Notes under the pieces: model-generated | What the model saw: the letters and a program-made list of their open reading frames with translations, nothing else | Told to the model about the DNA's origin: nothing | Databases searched by the model: none | Origin: an uncultured Burkholderiales bacterium | Lineage (GTDB): Bacteria > Pseudomonadota > Gammaproteobacteria > Burkholderiales > Burkholderiaceae_C | Reading direction: 5' to 3' | Assembly (NCBI GenBank): GCA_903932865.1 | Contig: CAIZHQ010000020.1 | Location: 1-34,000 of the forward strand | DNA length: 34,000 nucleotides | In this document: piece after piece, positions 24,032 through 33,565 of the stretch | Layout of the letters: each line of letters opens with the position of its first letter | How positions within the stretch are numbered: position 1 is the first letter of the stretch | Position numbers and translations under genes: made by a program

Positions 24032-25245
24032 TGGGTCAAAAACTCGTCGTGCTGCTCTTGGCCCTGCTGCTCGGACTGCAACCCGTCACCACCGACCTGT
24101 ATTTACCCGCCCTGCCCGCCATCACCGAAGGCTTTGGGGCGGGCATGGGCCAGGCCCAACTCACCCTCACCGCCTTGCTGCTGGCCTTTGGGCTGTCCCA
24201 ACTGGTGTGGGGTCCCCTGTCGGACCGCTATGGCCGCAAACCCATCCTGCTTTGGGGCATGGCCGCTTACGTGCTCGCATCGATTGCATGTGCCTTTGCG
24301 CCCAACATGGGTTGGCTGGTGGCCGGCCGCGCCCTGCAAGGCGTGGCCATGGGCGCGGGCGTCATGGCTGCACGGGCCGTGGTACGCGACCTCTATGCCC
24401 CAGCCCAAGGCGCCATCGTCATGTCGCAAGCCCTCACGGGCCTGGGCATCATCGCCTGCGCCTGCGCGCCCATTGGCGGCATCATGACCGATGCTTTAGG
24501 CTGGCGCGTGGCCCTGCTGGCATTGGCCGTGTTTGGGGCCATCACTTTTGGCCTTCTGCTGTGGCGCTTTGAAGAAACCTTGGCCCACCCTAACCCTCAG
24601 GCCCTGCACCTGCGCAGCCTGTTGCGGGCCAATGGGCAGATCTTGCAACACCCCACTTTCCGCGCCTGGAGCGCACTGTCCACCGGCGCCTACATGGGCC
24701 TGTTCACCTTCTTGGCCTGTTCGGCTTTTGTCTTCACCCGCAGCATGGGCTACAGCAAAACCGCCTATGGATTTTTCATGCTCAGCATGTCGCTGTCCTA
24801 CATCGTGGGCACCTTCTGGTGCCGCTGGATGCTGCGCCGCACCAGCGTGCACCGCGCGGTGAGCGTGGCCGCCATCCTGACCCTGTCAGGCGGCATCAGC
24901 ATGGCCACCCTGGCCTATGCAGGCCAAGGCCAGGACTGGTACGGCGCGGCCTGCGTCATGGGGCCGATTTACCTGTTCATGCTGGGCCACGGCGTGCACC
25001 AGTCCTGCGGCCAAAGCGGGGCCGTCGCACCTTTCCCCGAGCGGGCAGGAACAGCCTCGGCACTCAACGGCTTTTTGATGATGCTGGGGGCCTTTTTCAT
25101 GGGCAGTTGGCTGGGCACCCAAATGGACGAGCCGGTCTTTGCGCTGGCCCACGGCCTGCTGCTGTGGAGCGTGTTCGTGACCCTGGTGGCCTGGACCCTG
25201 GTGCAGCGCCACGGGCGCTCAGCACCCCTGCCTGCACGCGCCTGA
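24031..25245 (+). CDS. Bcr/CflA family multidrug exporter (MFS)
   Basis: A 404-residue major facilitator with 12 predicted membrane helices. Helix 1 contains the Bcr/CflA signature TTDLYLPALPAI. The MFS motif A loop reads GPLSDRYGRKP, and motif B RALQG lies in helix 4. It likely exports drugs or other small molecules by proton antiport; specificity is unknown. I start it at ATG 24031, overlapping the mutL stop by one base, because upstream frame is inside mutL. Its location between mutL and miaA suggests read-through with the repair gene rather than separate control. Confidence 0.92.
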   Translation: MGQKLVVLLLALLLGLQPVTTDLYLPALPAITEGFGAGMGQAQLTLTALLLAFGLSQLVWGPLSDRYGRKPILLWGMAAYVLASIACAFAPNMGWLVAGRALQGVAMGAGVMAARAVVRDLYAPAQGAIVMSQALTGLGIIACACAPIGGIMTDALGWRVALLALAVFGAITFGLLLWRFEETLAHPNPQALHLRSLLRANGQILQHPTFRAWSALSTGAYMGLFTFLACSAFVFTRSMGYSKTAYGFFMLSMSLSYIVGTFWCRWMLRRTSVHRAVSVAAILTLSGGISMATLAYAGQGQDWYGAACVMGPIYLFMLGHGVHQSCGQSGAVAPFPERAGTASALNGFLMMLGAFFMGSWLGTQMDEPVFALAHGLLLWSVFVTLVAWTLVQRHGRSAPLPARA

Positions 25246-25254
25246 GTCCACCGC

Positions 25255-26226
25255 ATGATCTCCCGTGCCCACTCACCTGCAGAACGACCGGTCGATGCCA
25301 TTGCCCTGGTCGGTCCCACGGCCAGCGGAAAAACCGCCGCTGCACTGGCCCTGGCGCACAGCCTGCAGCCCCAAGGCGGCGCAGAAATCATCAGCCTCGA
25401 CTCCGCCCTGGTTTACCGGGGCATGGACATTGGCACCGCCAAACCCAGCCGTGAAGAACTGGCCGCCGTGCCGCACCACCTGATCGACACGCTGGACCCG
25501 CTGCAAAGCTACAGCGCGGCCGAATTCGCCAAAGACGCGACCTGGCTTATTCAGGACATCCGTGCACGCGGCAAAACACCGCTGTTGGTGGGTGGCACCA
25601 TGCTGTATTTGAAGGCGCTGCTGGAAGGCCTGAACGACATCCCCGCGGCCGACCCGCAGGTGCGCACCCAAATTCACCAACAAGCCGAGCAGCAGGGCTG
25701 GCCCGCCCTGCACGCGCAACTGGCCCAGGTGGACCCGCAGACTGCCGCGCGCCTGGCCCCGGGCGACAGCCAGCGCATTGGCCGCGCCTTGGAAGTCTGG
25801 ACCGCCACGGGCCAAACTCTGAGCTCTTTTCACCAAAGCGCCAAGGCCAACACCCCCGACTGGCACATCCCCATCATCAGCCTGGAACCCGCCGACCGCG
25901 CCTGGTTGCACCAGCGCATCGCGCAGCGCTTTGAGCAAATGATGACGGCAGGCTTTTTGGACGAGGTGCAGCAACTCAAGGCACGCGGCGACCTGCACCC
26001 CGACTTGCCGTCCATGCGCTGCGTGGGTTATCGCCAGGCCTGGGAGGGGCTGGATGCTGGCGGGCGCGAAGCCGAAATCTGCGAGCGCGGCATCTACGCC
26101 ACCCGGCAACTGGCCAAGCGGCAGATCACCTGGCTGCGCAGCATGCCCGATCGGGTGGTGGTGGCGGCCGATGCGACGGACGCCCTGCAGCAAGTCCTCC
26201 AGGCGGCCACTGCCCGCTTGCGCTAA
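25255..26226 (+). CDS. miaA: tRNA dimethylallyltransferase
   Basis: A 323-residue enzyme that adds a dimethylallyl group to A37 of tRNAs reading UNN codons. The P-loop is GPTASGKT (20-27). The substrate block [22 protein letters not shown] (the Asp and Thr/Lys that bind tRNA and prenyl donor) follows, then [26 protein letters not shown] and the late block [13 protein letters not shown]. The length is normal. It starts 10 bp after the transporter gene. Its TAA stop (26224-26226) overlaps the convergent arfB stop (26223-26225). Confidence 0.97.
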   Translation: MISRAHSPAERPVDAIALVGPTASGKTAAALALAHSLQPQGGAEIISLDSALVYRGMDIGTAKPSREELAAVPHHLIDTLDPLQSYSAAEFAKDATWLIQDIRARGKTPLLVGGTMLYLKALLEGLNDIPAADPQVRTQIHQQAEQQGWPALHAQLAQVDPQTAARLAPGDSQRIGRALEVWTATGQTLSSFHQSAKANTPDWHIPIISLEPADRAWLHQRIAQRFEQMMTAGFLDEVQQLKARGDLHPDLPSMRCVGYRQAWEGLDAGGREAEICERGIYATRQLAKRQITWLRSMPDRVVVAADATDALQQVLQAATARLR

Positions 26227-26630
26227 TCCCCGGCATCTTTGCGCCGACCGCTTTTGACTTTGGCCTGCATGGCCTTGCCCTCCAGCCGCCTTTGCACCGA
26301 GCCATAAGTCGGCCGGGTGGCCTTGCGGGCTTTGGGCGGCTTGGCATACAGGTCCAGGGTTTCGTAAAGCCGCGCCCAAGCGTCCACCCGATTGGCTTCT
26401 TGGGTGCGGTGTTTTTGGGCTTTCAGAATGAAGACGCCCTCTAGCGAGAGGCGACTGTCGCCCGACTGAAGCCAGCGCTGTTTGACGTCGTCGGGCAAGC
26501 CGGAGTTAGCCACATCAAAGCGCAGCTGGATGGCGCTGGAGACCTTGTTGACGTTTTGCCCGCCCGGGCCTTGCGCCCGGATGGCGCTGAGTTCGACTTC
26601 AGCGTCGTCAATGTGCAGGGCGTGCTTCAT
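26223..26630 (-). CDS. arfB: Peptidyl-tRNA hydrolase ArfB, alternative ribosome rescue
   Basis: About 135 residues. It carries the release-factor GGQ loop ([15 protein letters not shown] at 23-25) that hydrolyses peptidyl-tRNA, and a basic C-terminal tail ([32 protein letters not shown]) that enters the empty mRNA channel of stalled ribosomes. It lacks the codon-recognition domain of RF1/RF2, as expected. I prefer ATG 26630; GTG 26642 is possible. It is the last gene of the minus-strand run that begins with nuo and is convergent with miaA. Confidence 0.95.
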   Translation of the reverse strand: MKHALHIDDAEVELSAIRAQGPGGQNVNKVSSAIQLRFDVANSGLPDDVKQRWLQSGDSRLSLEGVFILKAQKHRTQEANRVDAWARLYETLDLYAKPPKARKATRPTYGSVQRRLEGKAMQAKVKSGRRKDAGD

Positions 26631-26648
26631 GCGGGGCAGCACCTGCAG

Positions 26649-27188
26649 TCACTGCAGCGTCCCTTTGAGGTTTTCCGGTACGGGCAAAGCCATGACATCG
26701 ATGCCTTCGTCGATCAAGGCCTCGGTTTCTTCGCGCGTGGCCTGGCCCCGAATGTTGCGCTCTTCGCTTTCTCCGTAATGGATTTTGCGGGCCTCTTCGG
26801 CAAACTGGCTGCCCACGTCTTCAGTGTTGGCCATGACGTGGCGCATCATCTGCATCATGGCCGCTTGGACTTGTTGCAATCTGGGCTGGGACAACACGGA
26901 CTGCCCAGTAGTCACATCAGACCCTGCTCCCATGGAGAGCGTTTCTGGCTGCTTGGCAGGCAGGACATCACCGCCTTTGGGCCCCTCACCCTGCTCTTGC
27001 GGCAAAACCGGTGCGGTGCCGTGGCCTAGATTGAGGCGCGGGGCTGAGAGCATTTTGGTGATCTCGGTGTCATTGCACACTGGACACGTGACCAAGCCCC
27101 GCTCACGCTGGGCGTCGTAGTCAGATTGAGAGCCAAACCAGCCTTCAAAGCTGTGGCCCAGGGTGCATTGCAAGTCGAGGACTTTCAT
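26649..27188 (-). CDS. DUF1178 family protein
   Basis: A 179-residue protein with an N-terminal zinc-ribbon-like pattern: Cys8 and His12 (LQCTLGHSFEGWF) and a CPVC pair at about 35-38. A low-complexity Gly/Pro/Gln linker (about 55-95) leads to the conserved helical C-terminus (DVGSQFAEEARKIHYGESEERNIRGQAT, then EEGIDVMALPVPE-like text). These blocks are typical of DUF1178, found widely in proteobacteria and of unknown function. ATG 27188 is chosen because the conserved MKVLDLQC start lies there; frame upstream overlaps the Nudix gene. It sits between the Nudix and arfB genes. Confidence 0.92.
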   Translation of the reverse strand: MKVLDLQCTLGHSFEGWFGSQSDYDAQRERGLVTCPVCNDTEITKMLSAPRLNLGHGTAPVLPQEQGEGPKGGDVLPAKQPETLSMGAGSDVTTGQSVLSQPRLQQVQAAMMQMMRHVMANTEDVGSQFAEEARKIHYGESEERNIRGQATREETEALIDEGIDVMALPVPENLKGTLQ

Positions 27189-27229
27189 GGGGTTTTGGTC
27201 AACATGGTGCGGGCTTTGGCGGCAGGCCA

Positions 27230-27814
27230 TCAGGCGATGGTTTGCCACTGCAGGGGCCACTGGCCCGATTGCACATTTTGCAACCAAAGCAGCCCCGTCA
27301 AAGTTTTGGCATCGGTCAAAAGGCCTTGCTGACACGCGGCCATCAATTCGGCCTGGGTCGCGGTGAACACATCCAAAAACTCGTCCGTGTCCAATTGGCG
27401 TTCACCTGAAGTCAGGTCCTTGGCAAACCAGATCTCGATCACCTCGGTGGAATAAGCGATGACGGGATGCAAGACCCCGGCACGGGCCCATTGGCGGGCG
27501 GTGTAGCCGGTTTCTTCCAGCAACTCACGTTGTGCACACAGCCAAGGGTCCTCACCGGGGTCGAGCTTGCCCGCCGGAAACTCGGTCATCACCTGACCGA
27601 CAGGGTAGCGAAACTGCCGCTCCATGACCAAGCGAAGCCCATCGGGGGTGTCGAGCATGGGGATGACCATCACCGCCCCAGGGTGCACCACGTACTCACG
27701 GGTGGCGAGGTTGAGGTTAGGCAGTTGAACGGTGTCGCGCAGCACATGCAAAAAGTGCCCGCGCAAGAGCTCTTCTTGGTGAACCCGGTTTTCGATCAGG
27801 TGGTCGTCAGACAT
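27230..27814 (-). CDS. Nudix hydrolase, ADP-ribose pyrophosphatase-like
   Basis: A 194-residue protein with a complete Nudix box, G82-x5-E88-x7-R96-E97-L-L-E-E-T-G-Y. The preceding VMERQFRYPVGQVMTEFPAGKLDPGE text is that of the NudF/ADP-ribose pyrophosphatase group, in which the Arg/Gln and Glu residues bind the substrate's ribose. It likely hydrolyses ADP-ribose or a related NDP-sugar to ribose-5-phosphate and AMP. It follows DUF2818 with 28 bp between them on the same strand, so it may be transcribed from the nuo operon. Confidence 0.94.
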   Translation of the reverse strand: MSDDHLIENRVHQEELLRGHFLHVLRDTVQLPNLNLATREYVVHPGAVMVIPMLDTPDGLRLVMERQFRYPVGQVMTEFPAGKLDPGEDPWLCAQRELLEETGYTARQWARAGVLHPVIAYSTEVIEIWFAKDLTSGERQLDTDEFLDVFTATQAELMAACQQGLLTDAKTLTGLLWLQNVQSGQWPLQWQTIA

Positions 27815-27842
27815 GCCAGCAAGGTTGAGGGCTGCGCTGCAC

Positions 27843-28145
27843 TCAGTGTTTGCGGTGCATCAGGTAGCGGTAAACAAAACCCGGAAAAGCCAAGGTGACG
27901 AACATGGTGCCGGTCACCGCGTAAAACTCCCAGCCTTGGGGCGCGATTTGACCGGCATGGTTTTCCAGAGCCAGGCCCACACCACCCACCGCAAAGTACA
28001 GCAACACCAATTCAGCCAAGCGCCAAACCAAGGGCTTGGACAAGCGCGCTGGACCCAGCAGCAACACCCGTTGGTTGATGAAAGGTACATTGGCCGCCAC
28101 CAAAGCCAACAGGATCAAGGCCGTGATTTGGGTAGAGGTGTTCAT
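27843..28145 (-). CDS. DUF2818 family membrane protein
   Basis: A 100-residue protein with three hydrophobic segments: TALILLALVAANVPFI, RLAELVLLYFAVGGVGLALE and FYAVTGTMFVTLAFPGFVYRYL, and a basic C-terminus. It matches the small DUF2818 family that in Burkholderiales is encoded directly after nuoN. The distance to nuoN is 18 bp. A role as an accessory or assembly factor for complex I is suggested by this position only. Confidence 0.88.
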   Translation of the reverse strand: MNTSTQITALILLALVAANVPFINQRVLLLGPARLSKPLVWRLAELVLLYFAVGGVGLALENHAGQIAPQGWEFYAVTGTMFVTLAFPGFVYRYLMHRKH

Positions 28146-28163
28146 GGACTGGCGTATGAAAAA

Positions 28164-29651
28164 TCACACTGCGAGCATGCGCACAATCGAGTCGGCACAC
28201 AAAGCCATGAGTGCACCAGGGAAAATGCCCAGCAACAAGACCAGCAGGCCATTGGTGGACAAAACCAAGCGCACATCGAGCGAGGCCGAGACGGTGGTGG
28301 CCGTGACCGGCTCATCAAAGTACATGACCTTGACCACGCGCAGGTAATAGAAAGCGCCAATCAGCGACATGACGACCGCGAAAATCGCCAACCCCAGATA
28401 AAAGCCTTGCCCGGAGGCGACCAAGGATTGCAGCACCGACAACTTGGCATAAAAGCCCACCATCGGCGGAATGCCCGCCATCGAGAACAAGCAAATCGCC
28501 ATGACACCCGCGTACAAGGGGCTGCGCTGGTTAAGGCCAGCCAGGTCGGTGATCTCTTCGCTTTCGAAGCCCTGACGGGCCAGCAACATGATCACGCCGA
28601 AAGCGGCCAAGGTGGTCAAAACATACGACACCATGTAGAACATGGCAGAACTGTAGGCGTTGGCCGCCAAGGTGGTCTCGCCATTGATCACGCCCGCCAC
28701 AAAGCCCAGCAGCACAAAACCCATTTGCGAGATGGTCGAATAAGCCAGCATGCGCTTGAGGTTGGTCTGAGCGATGGCCGCCAAATTTCCAATGAGCAAG
28801 GAGCCTATGGCCAGCAGCGAGAGCATTTGCTGCCAGTCAAACGCCAGCGGCAGCATGCCTTCCACCAGCAAGCGCACAAGAATGGCAAACGCGGCCAGCT
28901 TGGGCGCGCCACCGATCATCAAGGTCGCCGCTGTTGGGGCGCCCTGGTACACATCAGGAATCCACATGTGGAAAGGCACGGCGCCGATCTTGAAAGCCAG
29001 ACCGGCCACAATGAAGACCAGGCCAAACACCAGCACTTGGTGGTTCACCTGTCCTGAGGCAATGGCCTTGAGCACCGCAGACAGCTCCAAGCTGCCCGTC
29101 GCGCCGTACATCATGGACATGCCGTACAACAAGAAGCCTGAGGCCATGGCCCCCAGCACAAAGTACTTCATGGCCGCTTCACTCGCTTGCGCATGGTCGC
29201 GGCGCAGGGCCACGAGCGCATAGCTCGACAGGGTCAGCAGTTCCAAGCCCAAATAGATCACGATGAAGTTCTGACCAGAGATCATCATGCTCATGCCCAG
29301 CAAGGCGAACAGGCTGAGGCTGAAAATCTCACCGCCTCGCAGCATGTCGCGGTCGGCGGCATAGGGGCGCGAATACACCAAGGTCACCATCACGGCGATG
29401 GTGGCAAAGCACTTGAGCCAGTGGCCCATCGGGTCGCTGACCACCATGCGACCAAAACCGTAAAGCGTCTGCCCGGCATCGGCGTACAAGGCGTGTAACA
29501 AGGCCACACCGCCCAGAGACGCCAGCGTCAGCACATAAGTGCCTGTTCGATTTGGGCTTTTCACGAAGAGGTCGGCCAGCGTCACGACGCAGGCCATGAC
29601 CAGCAACACGATCTCCGGATACATCGTCATCCAGCTGGAGTTGTCCATCAT
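28164..29651 (-). CDS. nuoN: NADH-quinone oxidoreductase subunit N
   Basis: A 495-residue antiporter-like membrane subunit of respiratory complex I that takes part in proton pumping. It has about 14 transmembrane helices and the family features: GMSMMISGQNFIVIYLGLELLTLSSYALVAL with its conserved Glu, KIGAVPFHMWIPDVYQGAP with the pump Lys, and NLKRMLAYSTISQMGFVLLG. It is the last nuo gene, 51 bp after nuoM. Confidence 0.98.
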   Translation of the reverse strand: MMDNSSWMTMYPEIVLLVMACVVTLADLFVKSPNRTGTYVLTLASLGGVALLHALYADAGQTLYGFGRMVVSDPMGHWLKCFATIAVMVTLVYSRPYAADRDMLRGGEIFSLSLFALLGMSMMISGQNFIVIYLGLELLTLSSYALVALRRDHAQASEAAMKYFVLGAMASGFLLYGMSMMYGATGSLELSAVLKAIASGQVNHQVLVFGLVFIVAGLAFKIGAVPFHMWIPDVYQGAPTAATLMIGGAPKLAAFAILVRLLVEGMLPLAFDWQQMLSLLAIGSLLIGNLAAIAQTNLKRMLAYSTISQMGFVLLGFVAGVINGETTLAANAYSSAMFYMVSYVLTTLAAFGVIMLLARQGFESEEITDLAGLNQRSPLYAGVMAICLFSMAGIPPMVGFYAKLSVLQSLVASGQGFYLGLAIFAVVMSLIGAFYYLRVVKVMYFDEPVTATTVSASLDVRLVLSTNGLLVLLLGIFPGALMALCADSIVRMLAV

Positions 29652-29702
29652 CTGTGCTCTCTCAATTGTTCTATTTGGGCGAAACGTTCAGGTCCTGGCC
29701 AC

Positions 29703-31178
29703 TCAAGGCAACTTGGACATGGCCACATGTTTGAGCAAGTCCATCACCGAAGCATCCATCACATCGGTGAAGGGTTTGGGGTAAATGCCCATGTAGAGCA
29801 CGGCCACGGCCAGCAGGCTCAGCATCAGGAATTCACGGGCATTGATGTCGACCAAGCCCTTGACGTCGTCATTGGTCACCGGGCCTAGGTAAACACGCTT
29901 GAACATCCACAAGGTGTAAGCCGCGCCAAAAATCAGGGCCGAAGCCGCCAACAAGCCGATCCAGAAGTTGAACTTCACGGCCCCCAAGATGACCATCCAC
30001 TCGCCGACAAAACCCGCGGTAGCCGGCAAGCCCGCATTGGCCATGGCAAACAGCAAGGCAAAGGCGGCGAACTTGGGCATGGTGTTGACCACGCCACCGT
30101 AGCTGGCAATTTCACGCGAGTGCACACGGTCGTACAACACCCCGATGCACAGGAACATGGCAGCCGACACGAAGCCATGCGCGATCATTTGCACAATGCC
30201 GCCGGACACGCCCAGCGGGTTGAAGATGAAAAAGCCAAGCGTCACAAAACCCATGTGCGCCACCGACGAATACGCCACCAGCTTTTTCATGTCCTGCTGG
30301 ACCATGGCGACCAGGCCCACATAAACCACAGCCACCAAAGACAGCACGATGATCAACATGCCCCACTCACGGGCCGCATCAGGAGCGATGGGCATCGAGA
30401 AGCGCAAGAAACCATAAGCGCCCAGCTTGAGCATGATGGCGGCCAGCACAGCGGAGCCGCCCGTGGGGGCTTCAACGTGCACATCGGGCAGCCAGGTGTG
30501 CACCGGCCACATCGGCACCTTGACGGCAAAAGCCGCAAAGAAGGCAAAGAACAACAAGGTCTGAACCGAGCCCGAAAGGGGCAACTTGTGCCAGGTCAGG
30601 ATGTCAAAGCTGCCGCCGGATGTGATGTACAGATAAATCAAGGCGATCAGCATCAAGAGCGAGCCGAGCAAGGTGTACAGGAAAAACTTGAAAGCAGCGT
30701 AAATCTTGTTCGGGCCGCCCCAGATGCCGATGATCAGGTACATCGGGATCAAGGTGGCTTCAAAGAAAACGTAGAAAAGAATGCCGTCCAGCGCACAGAA
30801 CACGCCGATCATCAGGCCCGACAAAATCAGGAAGGCGGCCATGTATTGGTTGACCTTGCGGGTGATGACTTCCCAGCCCGCAATGACCACCACCACGTTG
30901 ATGAAGGCGGTCAGCGGTACCAGCCACAAGGAGATGCCGTCCAAGCCCAGGTGGTAGTGCACATTGAAGCGCTCAATCCAAGAGAATTTTTCGACGAACT
31001 GCATCTCAGATGTGCCGAGCTGAAAGCCCGAAATCAGTGGCAGCGTGACCAGCAAACTGGCGATCGCACCGACCAGCGCCAGCCAGCGCACTGCGCCCGC
31101 TTGGCTGTCGCGACCGAAGGCCAGCAAGATGACGCCGAACGCAATCGGCATCCAGATGGCAAGGCTTAACAATCCCAT
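29703..31178 (-). CDS. nuoM: NADH-quinone oxidoreductase subunit M
   Basis: A 491-residue antiporter-like proton-pumping subunit of complex I. Characteristic blocks include YVFFEATLIPMYLIIGIWGG (conserved Glu), AFAVKVPMWPVHTWLPDVHVEAPTGGS (pump Lys and the broken helix) and DMKKLVAYSSVAHMGFVTLG. AGGACA upstream provides the ribosome-binding site. It lies 22 bp after nuoL. Confidence 0.98.
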   Translation of the reverse strand: MGLLSLAIWMPIAFGVILLAFGRDSQAGAVRWLALVGAIASLLVTLPLISGFQLGTSEMQFVEKFSWIERFNVHYHLGLDGISLWLVPLTAFINVVVVIAGWEVITRKVNQYMAAFLILSGLMIGVFCALDGILFYVFFEATLIPMYLIIGIWGGPNKIYAAFKFFLYTLLGSLLMLIALIYLYITSGGSFDILTWHKLPLSGSVQTLLFFAFFAAFAVKVPMWPVHTWLPDVHVEAPTGGSAVLAAIMLKLGAYGFLRFSMPIAPDAAREWGMLIIVLSLVAVVYVGLVAMVQQDMKKLVAYSSVAHMGFVTLGFFIFNPLGVSGGIVQMIAHGFVSAAMFLCIGVLYDRVHSREIASYGGVVNTMPKFAAFALLFAMANAGLPATAGFVGEWMVILGAVKFNFWIGLLAASALIFGAAYTLWMFKRVYLGPVTNDDVKGLVDINAREFLMLSLLAVAVLYMGIYPKPFTDVMDASVMDLLKHVAMSKLP

Positions 31179-31200
31179 TTTTATTTTGTCCTCAAAACCG

Positions 31201-33246
31201 TTAAGCGAGCCAGACGAAATACGTCATCAGCACGAACACACCCAAAATCATGACCAGGGCGTAGTGGTACAGGAAGCCCGACTGGAACCAGCGCACGACG
31301 TCAGAAACCAGGCCCACGACTTTCCAGGAACCGTTGACGAAGAAGCCGTCGATGATGGCGCGGTCGCCCACCTTCCACAGACCCATGCCCAAACCACGTG
31401 CCCCTTTGGCCAGGATGTTTTCGTTGATCCAGTCCATGTAGTACTTGTTTTCGAGGACCACAATCAGCGGACGCAGTGCACGGGCAAAGAAGGCCGGCAC
31501 CTTGGGGTTGACCAAGTACATGTACCAAGCGGTCACCACACCGGCCAAAGCCAGCCAGAACGGCGCCATGCTCAAACCGTGAATCGCCATGGCCACCGGG
31601 CCGTGGAACAACTGACCCAACTGCTGCATGGCAGGGTGCTTGACAGCGTCGATGAAGATGACGTCCTTGAAGAAGTCGCCATACAACATGGGGCCGATCG
31701 TCATGTAGCCAATCACCACCGAAGGAATCGCCAGCAAGATGAGTGGCACCGTCACCACCCAAGGCGACTCGTGCGGTTTGTCATGGCCATGATCGCCACC
31801 GTGATCGTTGTGACCGTGGTGGTCATCGTGGGCATGGTGCGCGTCCGGGTTCTGGTCGTAGCGCTCTGGGCCGTGGAAGACCAAGAAGTACATGCGGAAC
31901 GAATAGAAAGCCGTGACAAATACGCCCGTCAGCACTGCAAAATTGGCAAAGCCAGCGGCAGGCAAGGTGCTCAGGTGCACCGCTTCGATGATGCTGTCCT
32001 TGGAGTAAAAACCCGAGAACAAGGGGGTGCCGATCAAGGCGAGTGAGCCCAGCAGCGACGTGATCCAGGTGATGGGCATGTACTTGCGCAGGCCCCCCAT
32101 GTAGCGGATGTCCTGGTTGTGGTGCATGCCCATGATGACCGAGCCAGCGCCTAAGAACAACAGCGCTTTGAAGAACGCGTGCGTCATCAGGTGGAACACA
32201 GCCACCGAATAAGCCGATGCGCCCAGTGCCACCGTCATGTAACCGAGCTGCGACAAGGTGGAATAAGCCACCACGCGCTTGATGTCGTTTTGGATGATGC
32301 CCAAAAAACCCATGAACAACGCTGTGATCGAGCCGATGACCATCATGAAGTTCAAAGCCGAATCGGACAACTCGAACAGCGGCGACATGCGCGCCACCAT
32401 GAAGATGCCCGCCGTCACCATGGTGGCGGCGTGGATCAGCGCCGAGATGGGCGTGGGGCCTTCCATCGAGTCAGGCAGCCACACGTGCAGCGGAAACTGC
32501 GCCGACTTGCCCATGGCGCCAATAAAGAGGCAAATGCAGATCACGGTGATCAGCATGGCGTCCATCCCAAAAATGTACCAAGGGAAATCGATGGCAGCGA
32601 GTTCTTGCGATTTGGCAAACAGCTCGGTGTAGTTGAGCGTACCGGTGTAGGCGGCGATCAGGCCAATGCCGATGATGAAACCAAAGTCACCCACACGGTT
32701 GACCAAAAATGCCTTCATGTTGGCGAAGATGGCCGTGGGCTTGTTGTACCAAAAGCCGATCAGCAAATACGAGACCAGACCCACAGCCTCCCAGCCAAAA
32801 AACAACTGCAGCAAGTTGTTGCTCATGACGAGCATCAGCATGGAAAAAGTGAACAGCGAGATGTAGGCGAAAAAGCGGTTATAGCCTTCGTCTTCGTCCA
32901 TGTAGCCAATGGTGTAGATGTGCACCATGAGCGACACGAAGGTCACGACGCACATCATCATGGCCGTGAGGCTGTCGACCATGAAGCCGACTTCCATCTT
33001 CAGGCCACCCACCACCATCCAGGTGTAGATGCTTTCGTTGAAATGGGCTCCGCCCAGGACGCCGCTGAGCGTCATGGCCGACAGGATGAACGCTACCAAC
33101 ACGCCCAAAATGGTGAACGTGTGCGAGAGGCGACGGCCAATCCAGTTGCCGCCGAATTGGGTGCCCCAAATACCGGCCAACAAAGAGCCCACCAGTGGGG
33201 CCAGGGGAATGGCCAGCAGTGTGCTGGCGTTGAGGGTCTGACTCAT
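31201..33246 (-). CDS. nuoL: NADH-quinone oxidoreductase subunit L with His-rich loop
   Basis: A 681-residue subunit, the most distal antiporter-like unit of complex I, with the C-terminal lateral helix that runs along the membrane arm. Conserved blocks are FFGWEAVGLVSYLLIGFWY, FIGAMGKSAQFPLHVWLPDSMEGPTPISALIHAATMVTAG and DIKRVVAYSTLSQLGYM. Between helices near residues 465-495 there is a His/Asp-rich loop (DAHHAHDDHHGHNDHGGDHG) of the sort seen in other Burkholderiales NuoL; it could bind metal but no role is known. It starts 7 bp after nuoK. Confidence 0.98.
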   Translation of the reverse strand: MSQTLNASTLLAIPLAPLVGSLLAGIWGTQFGGNWIGRRLSHTFTILGVLVAFILSAMTLSGVLGGAHFNESIYTWMVVGGLKMEVGFMVDSLTAMMMCVVTFVSLMVHIYTIGYMDEDEGYNRFFAYISLFTFSMLMLVMSNNLLQLFFGWEAVGLVSYLLIGFWYNKPTAIFANMKAFLVNRVGDFGFIIGIGLIAAYTGTLNYTELFAKSQELAAIDFPWYIFGMDAMLITVICICLFIGAMGKSAQFPLHVWLPDSMEGPTPISALIHAATMVTAGIFMVARMSPLFELSDSALNFMMVIGSITALFMGFLGIIQNDIKRVVAYSTLSQLGYMTVALGASAYSVAVFHLMTHAFFKALLFLGAGSVIMGMHHNQDIRYMGGLRKYMPITWITSLLGSLALIGTPLFSGFYSKDSIIEAVHLSTLPAAGFANFAVLTGVFVTAFYSFRMYFLVFHGPERYDQNPDAHHAHDDHHGHNDHGGDHGHDKPHESPWVVTVPLILLAIPSVVIGYMTIGPMLYGDFFKDVIFIDAVKHPAMQQLGQLFHGPVAMAIHGLSMAPFWLALAGVVTAWYMYLVNPKVPAFFARALRPLIVVLENKYYMDWINENILAKGARGLGMGLWKVGDRAIIDGFFVNGSWKVVGLVSDVVRWFQSGFLYHYALVMILGVFVLMTYFVWLA

Positions 33247-33253
33247 ATTCTTG

Positions 33254-33565
33254 TTAACCCTTGAGCGAATTGAGTTCGTCTACGTTGATGTTGTGCTGGT
33301 TGCGGAACAACAGCACCAAGATCGCCAGGCCAATGGCCGATTCGGCCGCGGCCACCGTGAGGATGAAGAAGACGAACACTTGACCGTGCATATCGCCCAG
33401 GTAGTGCGAAAACGCTACAAAGTTCATGTTCACGGCCAGCAGCATCAATTCGATGGCCATGAGCAATACGATCAAATTTTTGCGGTTCAAGAAGATGCCG
33501 ATCACGGCCAGAGCGAACAGCATGGCGCCAAGCGACAAAAAGTGTCCAAGGGTCAGTGTCATCAT
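33254..33565 (-). CDS. nuoK: NADH-quinone oxidoreductase subunit K
   Basis: A 103-residue three-helix subunit of complex I. It carries the two conserved membrane glutamates of the proton path, in [17 protein letters not shown] and in [22 protein letters not shown] 33565 overlaps the nuoJ stop (ATGA), implying translational coupling. The length is normal (about 100-104). Confidence 0.98.
   Translation of the reverse strand: MMTLTLGHFLSLGAMLFALAVIGIFLNRKNLIVLLMAIELMLLAVNMNFVAFSHYLGDMHGQVFVFFILTVAAAESAIGLAILVLLFRNQHNINVDELNSLKG

Noticed and set aside
27813..29057. Plus-strand frame of 414 codons opposite DUF2818 and nuoN
   Set aside because: The His/Gln/Arg-rich sequence is the complement of membrane-helix codons and not a real protein.
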